Below the pieces are notes generated by a model. The model ran no database searches and was not told where the DNA came from. It worked only from the letters and a program-made list of their open reading frames with translations. Shown here piece after piece: positions 59,437 to 64,000 of a stretch of DNA of 64,000 nt. Each line of letters begins with the position of its first letter. Position 1 is the stretch's first letter. Origin of the DNA: Pseudomonas akapageensis (lineage in GTDB: Bacteria; Pseudomonadota; Gammaproteobacteria; Pseudomonadales; Pseudomonadaceae); assembly GCF_011355085.1 (NCBI RefSeq), contig NZ_VXCP01000038.1:287-64286 (forward strand), written 5' to 3'. The position numbers and the translations under genes are program-made.

Positions 59437-60686
59437 GTTATTGGCGCATCGTTCGCGCAAATTTCTGACAGCATGCGCAACCGACGCCTGGGCTCGCTGA
59501 CGAACGGATTGCGTTCGTCCCAGGCGTAACCGGCGAGGATCGAGCTGATCATGCGACGGATTTCCGGTGTGCTGCCCTGGTGGTGGATCACATCCTGGAA
59601 GGTCCCGGCATACCAGCCTTCGACGTAGCAGCGGAAAGTGTCGACACCCCGCTTCAGTGGTTCGGCAAATTCGCGCTGCCAGTCCACACTTTCGCCTTGC
59701 AGCTGGCGATGCAGAACGCCGGCGGCCATGCTCGCCGAACGCATGGCGATGGTGACACCGGAGGAAAACACCGGATCGAGGAATTCTGCGGCATTGCCGA
59801 GCAAGGCGAAGCCCGGGCCGTGCAAGGTTTTGACGTTGGCCGAGTAGCCGCCGATGGTCCGCGCAGGCGTGTCCCAAACGGCGTTTTCCAGCACCGTGGC
59901 CAGGCTCGGGGTTTCGCCAACGAAACCGCGCAGGCACGCATCGAGATCGTCGCCGCGGCCTTCGAAGTGCTCGGCCGCGGCGACCACGCCCACCGAGCAG
60001 CGACCATTGCTGAACGGGATGGTCCAGAACCAGATATCACGCTGGTTCGGGTGCGTGCTGACGAGGATCTTTTCACGGTCGAAGTGCGAGCTGTCGATGT
60101 GGTCTTCGACGTGGGTGAACACTGCCTGGCGCATTGGGAAATTCGACGGTGCTTCAAGGTCGAGCAGGCGCGGCAAGACGCGGCCGTAGCCGCTGGCGTC
60201 GAGCACGAAGTCGGCTTCGATACGGTATTCGCTGCCGTCTTCACGGCGAGCATTGAGCTGGGGGTTCGCCAGCTCGAAGTTGGCACTGATGATCGTCTCG
60301 CCGTAGCGGATTTCCACCCCTTGCAGCACGGCCTGATCAGCCAGCAATTTGTCGAAATCAGCGCGCTGGACCTGAAAGGTGGTCGGCTTGCCGTTGCTGA
60401 AAGTGTCGCCGAAATCGAACGTGCTGTAGCGCTCGCCCCAGGCGAACGCCGCGCCGTTTTTCAGCTGAAAACCGGCGGCCTGTACCGCTTCGAGCATGCC
60501 GGCTTCTTCGACGAAATCCAGGCAGTGCGAGAGCAGGCTTTCGCCGATTGAAAACCGTGGAAAGTGCTGACGTTCAATGATCAGCACGTCATGGCCGTTA
60601 CGCTTGAGCAGCGCGGCGGCGATGGCGCCCGATGGGCCGGCACCGATAACGATGACCTGGCGTCGTTCCATATCAACTGTTGGCAC
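59433..60686 (-). CDS. Flavin-dependent halogenase-like monooxygenase
   Basis: A 417-residue FAD enzyme. The Rossmann motif VIVIGAGPSGAIAA (15-20) begins the protein. WFWTIP (219-224) matches the flavin-dependent halogenase motif WxWxIP, GFQLKNGAAFAWG places a Lys (Lys76) in the position of the catalytic halogenase lysine, and FLDPVFSSG (302-310) fits the Fx.Px.SxG motif. Related enzymes occur in xanthomonadin and aryl polyene clusters. A GTG start with AGGAG five bases upstream (60686) is preferred; ATG 60671 is an alternative. It is coupled to both neighbours and could modify the exported compound. Confidence 0.8.
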   Translation of the reverse strand: MPTVDMERRQVIVIGAGPSGAIAAALLKRNGHDVLIIERQHFPRFSIGESLLSHCLDFVEEAGMLEAVQAAGFQLKNGAAFAWGERYSTFDFGDTFSNGKPTTFQVQRADFDKLLADQAVLQGVEIRYGETIISANFELANPQLNARREDGSEYRIEADFVLDASGYGRVLPRLLDLEAPSNFPMRQAVFTHVEDHIDSSHFDREKILVSTHPNQRDIWFWTIPFSNGRCSVGVVAAAEHFEGRGDDLDACLRGFVGETPSLATVLENAVWDTPARTIGGYSANVKTLHGPGFALLGNAAEFLDPVFSSGVTIAMRSASMAAGVLHRQLQGESVDWQREFAEPLKRGVDTFRCYVEGWYAGTFQDVIHHQGSTPEIRRMISSILAGYAWDERNPFVSEPRRRLRMLSEICANDAPIT

Positions 60687-61833
60687 TGGAGCTCCTTGCC
60701 GGGGCGGCGACCTGTGAGGGAATTCGGTGCAGACCGGCGAGTGCCGGCAGCAGCGTTGCGATCAAACCCATCAGCATCAGCGCGAAGTACAGTGCCGGGC
60801 TGATCAGCTGTTGTTGCAGCAGCAGGTTGAGAAAGACGATCTCGCTCAAGCCGCGAATGTTCAGCAGCACGCTTTCGCGCCAGCGGCTGGCGCCGGCGAA
60901 GGACGCACCGGCCCAGCCGAGGCCCAGCCAGTTACCCAGCAGTTTACTGGCGATGGGAAACACCAGCAGCGCCCCCAGTTGCGCCCAGCCGAGGCTGTCC
61001 AAGGCACTGTGCACGTTGATCTGCACGATGCCGAAGGTCAGGATCAGCGGAATCGCGATGCCGTTCTGCAAGCGGCTCATCCAGGCTGCCTTCAATGGCA
61101 GTACCAGTGGCAGCTTGAGGGCGGCCATGCACAGCAGATAACCGATGCCGAAAATCAGCGCATTGAGCTTGTAGTGTTCCGCTACCACCAGCAGCGCGAA
61201 GAAGCCCAGGCTGTGCAACAGCGGCTGGCGCAACCCGAGCAGACGCAGCAGCAACGGCAGACAGGCACCGGCCAGCGGCAGCAACAGGCTGCTCAGGTGC
61301 AGGCTGCCTTGGGCGAAGGCGAACAGGCACCAGCAGGTCAGGTCGATGAGGATCGCGGTTTGCACCAGGCGGCGAGTAGCAAGCTCTGGATAGTTGATGT
61401 GTCGCAGGTACAGATACAGCACCGGAATCGCGGTGATCGCGAACAGCAGGCCCACCGCCAGCGAGCTCAACCACGGCTGAGCCGGTAGCAGCCAAAGGGC
61501 CGTCGCCAGACCACAGACGAAGGGAATACTGAAACTGGGCAGGGCGATTTTCAGGCTCTGGCGGTCCAGCTTCAGGTCAATCACATCGCTGAGGATGTGC
61601 CCCAGCAGCAGCGCGAAGCTCAGGCTGTAGAGGTTTTTCAGCCAGTCTGGCGAGACCAGCGCGGCGCCGCTCAACTGCCAGTTCGGTTCAATCCAGAAAT
61701 ACATCAACAACGGCAGGCCGAACGTCGCCAGCAGCAACTGGCTGACAATCGGGATCAACCCGAAATGACGCCCAACGCGAGTCGCCACGGCGAACAGCGC
61801 GAGGGCCAGTAGCCAGAACAGAAGGATCATCAT
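60673..61833 (-). CDS. Sodium/proton-antiporter-like membrane protein
   Basis: A 386-residue polytopic membrane protein with about 11 hydrophobic segments, resembling the cation:proton antiporter (CPA2/KefB-like) fold in its LTFGIVQINVHSA and NIRGLSEIVFLN segments, though charged residues typical of Na+/H+ exchange are few. It begins with ATG 61833, which overlaps the MMPL stop in ATGA style. It is coupled to both exporter and halogenase-like genes, so its role is probably linked to the exported product; ion exchange is only inferred. Confidence 0.72.
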   Translation of the reverse strand: MMILLFWLLALALFAVATRVGRHFGLIPIVSQLLLATFGLPLLMYFWIEPNWQLSGAALVSPDWLKNLYSLSFALLLGHILSDVIDLKLDRQSLKIALPSFSIPFVCGLATALWLLPAQPWLSSLAVGLLFAITAIPVLYLYLRHINYPELATRRLVQTAILIDLTCWCLFAFAQGSLHLSSLLLPLAGACLPLLLRLLGLRQPLLHSLGFFALLVVAEHYKLNALIFGIGYLLCMAALKLPLVLPLKAAWMSRLQNGIAIPLILTFGIVQINVHSALDSLGWAQLGALLVFPIASKLLGNWLGLGWAGASFAGASRWRESVLLNIRGLSEIVFLNLLLQQQLISPALYFALMLMGLIATLLPALAGLHRIPSQVAAPARSSSANS

Positions 61834-64000
61834 GCTGCAGGCTCCGCAACTGGCGCGGCGTGCGCCGAAGGTCTGGCCCACGGCGCGAGGATGAAGCTGA
61901 AGGCCAGCCCAAGGCTCACCGAAAGGCCGAAGTTGCTCACCGCTGGCGTGCTGGAAATCGCCAGCAGGCCAAAGGACAGCCACGTGGTTGCTGCCGCCAG
62001 CAGCGTGCCCAGCAGGCTCACGGCAGCACCGCCGATCTGCTCGCGCATGAGGATCGCGTAATCGACACTGATCGCCGTCACCAGCAGCAGCCCGAACACG
62101 CTGAACAGCGTGAGCGGCTGCCCCAGCCAGCCGAGACTGGCCAGGCTGCACAGCGCCGCCAGTAACGGCAGTGCGACGAGCCGCAGAGCGCCACCAACGC
62201 CGAAGGGCAGAATCAACAACAGCACGATCAATACACACGACAGCAGCTTCAGCTCAGCGGCGCTGATCTGGGTGGCCGCGAAGACGTGGTTCAAGTCGTC
62301 CAGGCGGTCCACCAACTGCACACCTGGCAGGTCCAGTGCCTGCACGCGCAGCAGCGCCGGATCATTCAAGCCTTGCAGGCTGACCATCGCGGCCACGCCA
62401 TCATCCGTGGCTCCCAGCCAAAGCGGGCGCCACGGCTCGGCCAAGGGGCCGACCAGCGCTGCGGCAACGTCTTCGACCGGCAGCGCTTGCAACTGCGCAA
62501 GTTCCGCTTGCAGTGCGGTGACCGGGATACCGAGATCCAGCAGCGGTTGCCAGAATGCCGGCAGTTTGTTCAGGGCCTCGCGAACCTGTTGCTGCTCGGA
62601 TGGCATGCTGACCAGTTGATTCAACGCCAGGTAGCCTTTGAGCTTGTCCTGCTTGACCAACAGATCCAGCCGTTCGCCGAGGGCTTTCTGGCGCTCGAGC
62701 AGTTGCTGCTGATTGGCCGCGCGCACCAGGAAAAACTGGCTGGTGGGTTGATAGCCGGTGATACGCGCAATGGTCTGCGCTTCGCTCATCAACTGCGGTG
62801 GTGCACCGACCCACTGGCGAATGTCATTTTTGCTTGTCAGGTGCCACAGGCCACCGGCACAAAAGGCCAGGACCAACACCAGCAGGACCGAACTGCGCAC
62901 GCGCTTGAGCAGCGCCTGGCGCACACTCAACAGAAACTCGGCAACCCGCAGCGGCCACTGTGCGGGTCGTAGATCCGTACCCTTGAGCAGCGCTGGCAAC
63001 AGGCAAACCGCCGACAGGTAAGCACCGAGCAAACCGCCAGCAGAGAACACGGCGATCTGGGTCAGCGCCGGGAACGGAGTCCAGGCCAGCGCCAGATAAC
63101 CGATGCAACTGGTCGCCAGGCTCAGGGTCAGCCCCGGCAAGGTCAACCGCAGCGCCGGCCAACTGTGCCAGGGTTTCAGACTCCAGCTCTTGGACAGGTA
63201 ATGCAGTGGGTAATCGACCGCGACGCCGATCAGGCTCGAGCCCAGCACCAGGGTCATCACGTGCATATGGCCAAACAGCGCGACGCAGGCCACCGAGCCA
63301 AACAGCATGCCGACCAGGACGGGAACGAAGGCTAGCAACACCCGAAGCCTGCGGAACGCCAACAGCAGCAGCAACAGGATGCCGAGGGTCGCACCACCGC
63401 CGACCCAGGTGATCTCGCGGGTCGCTTGCTGTTGACCGTGGGCGGCGTACAGCAGGCCACTGGCGGCCAGTAGCTGTACGTCGGCCCGGGCTGCTTCTTC
63501 ACGGCTGTGCAAGAGCTGCTCGGCGACTTTCAGCGGCAGCTGCATGTCGAACGCGTTGCCGCTGGTGCGGGCTCGCAGCAGCACCCAGCTTTTGCCGTCG
63601 GCGTCAGCGACCAATGCACCGCTGCCAATGTCCAGTTGTACGGAGCCGTGCTGCGGCTGGCTGTTCTGAATGCGTCCGGTCAGGCCGAACCAGTCATCCT
63701 GGCTCGGCACCAGGCTGAAACCGGTGAACGGGTCGAACAGCGCTTGTACACGCTGCTGGATGAAGGCTTGCGGTTGCTCGATCAACTGTTGCCGATCCGC
63801 CGCCGAGAGCATCGCCAACCGACCTTGCAACAGTTGCGTGCGCAGTGCGGGCAGATCGGCCTGCAGGTTCCATTGGACCTTTTCGAACACGCCGCTGGCC
63901 AGCCACTGTTCGCCGAGTTTTTTCGTCATGGCGATGGCTTGCTGGCGATTGGCGTGGCCGACCAGCACCAGCATTTCGCGGTTCAGCGGTTCCTGAATGC
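61830..64000 (-). CDS. RND/MMPL-family exporter (N-terminus beyond window)
   Basis: At least 715 residues of an MMPL-type membrane transporter; the frame is open through the right edge (EPLNRE precedes the internal Met at 63974), so the true start lies outside. A periplasmic loop and two sets of hydrophobic helices are visible, with a second set beginning near LLILPFGVGGALRL. Such proteins export lipids, polyketides or aryl polyene pigments to the outer membrane. It is the first visible gene of a tightly coupled operon of four. Confidence 0.85.
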   Translation of the reverse strand, partial: IQEPLNREMLVLVGHANRQQAIAMTKKLGEQWLASGVFEKVQWNLQADLPALRTQLLQGRLAMLSAADRQQLIEQPQAFIQQRVQALFDPFTGFSLVPSQDDWFGLTGRIQNSQPQHGSVQLDIGSGALVADADGKSWVLLRARTSGNAFDMQLPLKVAEQLLHSREEAARADVQLLAASGLLYAAHGQQQATREITWVGGGATLGILLLLLLAFRRLRVLLAFVPVLVGMLFGSVACVALFGHMHVMTLVLGSSLIGVAVDYPLHYLSKSWSLKPWHSWPALRLTLPGLTLSLATSCIGYLALAWTPFPALTQIAVFSAGGLLGAYLSAVCLLPALLKGTDLRPAQWPLRVAEFLLSVRQALLKRVRSSVLLVLVLAFCAGGLWHLTSKNDIRQWVGAPPQLMSEAQTIARITGYQPTSQFFLVRAANQQQLLERQKALGERLDLLVKQDKLKGYLALNQLVSMPSEQQQVREALNKLPAFWQPLLDLGIPVTALQAELAQLQALPVEDVAAALVGPLAEPWRPLWLGATDDGVAAMVSLQGLNDPALLRVQALDLPGVQLVDRLDDLNHVFAATQISAAELKLLSCVLIVLLLILPFGVGGALRLVALPLLAALCSLASLGWLGQPLTLFSVFGLLLVTAISVDYAILMREQIGGAAVSLLGTLLAAATTWLSFGLLAISSTPAVSNFGLSVSLGLAFSFILAPWARPSAHAAPVAEPAA

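Overview
The window is a GC-rich, densely packed bacterial chromosome segment that reads as Pseudomonas, most likely the P. fluorescens/P. putida side of the genus. The evidence is a cluster of Pseudomonas-typical genes: aruH-type arginine:pyruvate transaminase, a DUF1652 protein, an LsfA-type 1-Cys peroxiredoxin, a Tat-exported PlcN-type phospholipase C and a cyn operon. Several REP-like palindromes built on TTCCCACGCTCTGCGTGGGAA also lie between genes. Most of the sequence is ordinary accessory metabolism and regulation, and no tRNA, rRNA, CRISPR array or transposase was seen.

Layout. 0-7.5 kb: MBL hydrolase, NTP-exchanger-like MFS protein, Tat aldo/keto reductase, phospholipase C and succinate-semialdehyde dehydrogenase. 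7.5-11.8 kb: an AT-rich upstream region and a three-gene overlapping operon. The operon encodes an ATP-grasp/fold-III PLP decarboxylase fusion, a protein with an apparent Cys-His-Asp triad, and a urea transporter; I recognise no known pathway for it. 11.8-14.5 kb: an arsR-GAPDH-arsJ arsenate cassette. 14.6-17 kb: a K+ channel, a class II aldolase and a divergent LysR. 17.2-21.4 kb: a 1415-residue TIR-STAND-TM-WD40 protein, a candidate anti-phage sensor. 21.6-33.5 kb: lectin-like secreted protein, peroxiredoxin, arylsulfatase with divergent LysR, orphan polyamine-type binding protein, GGDEF/EAL protein, GapN-type dehydrogenase, aruH and DUF1652.

33.5-45 kb: UvrD-like helicase, pirin, Pgm, a FAN1 nuclease coupled to a DinG/Rad3-type helicase, and cynR/cynS/cynT. 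45-51 kb: two coupled LysR genes, a ProA-like dehydrogenase, and a pirin-OsmC-YcaC stress group. 51-54.5 kb: a PP-loop ATPase coupled to a MocR-type regulator in which arginine appears to replace the PLP lysine, followed by a 640-base upstream region with repeated sites. 54.5-58.5 kb: quinone-oxidoreductase-like protein, NodD-like LysR and a Fic protein with three direct repeats upstream. 58.5-64 kb: the end of a tightly coupled operon (RND/MMPL exporter, antiporter-like protein, halogenase-like flavoprotein, polysaccharide deacetylase lipoprotein) that runs off the right edge and may belong to an aryl-polyene-like or other lipid/pigment cluster.

The strongest candidates for something undescribed are the 7.9-11.8 kb operon, the 51.0-53.9 kb PP-loop/degenerate MocR pair, the TIR-STAND-WD40 gene and the halogenase-like enzyme at the right edge. 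All functional readings come from motifs and family memory; no database search was run.
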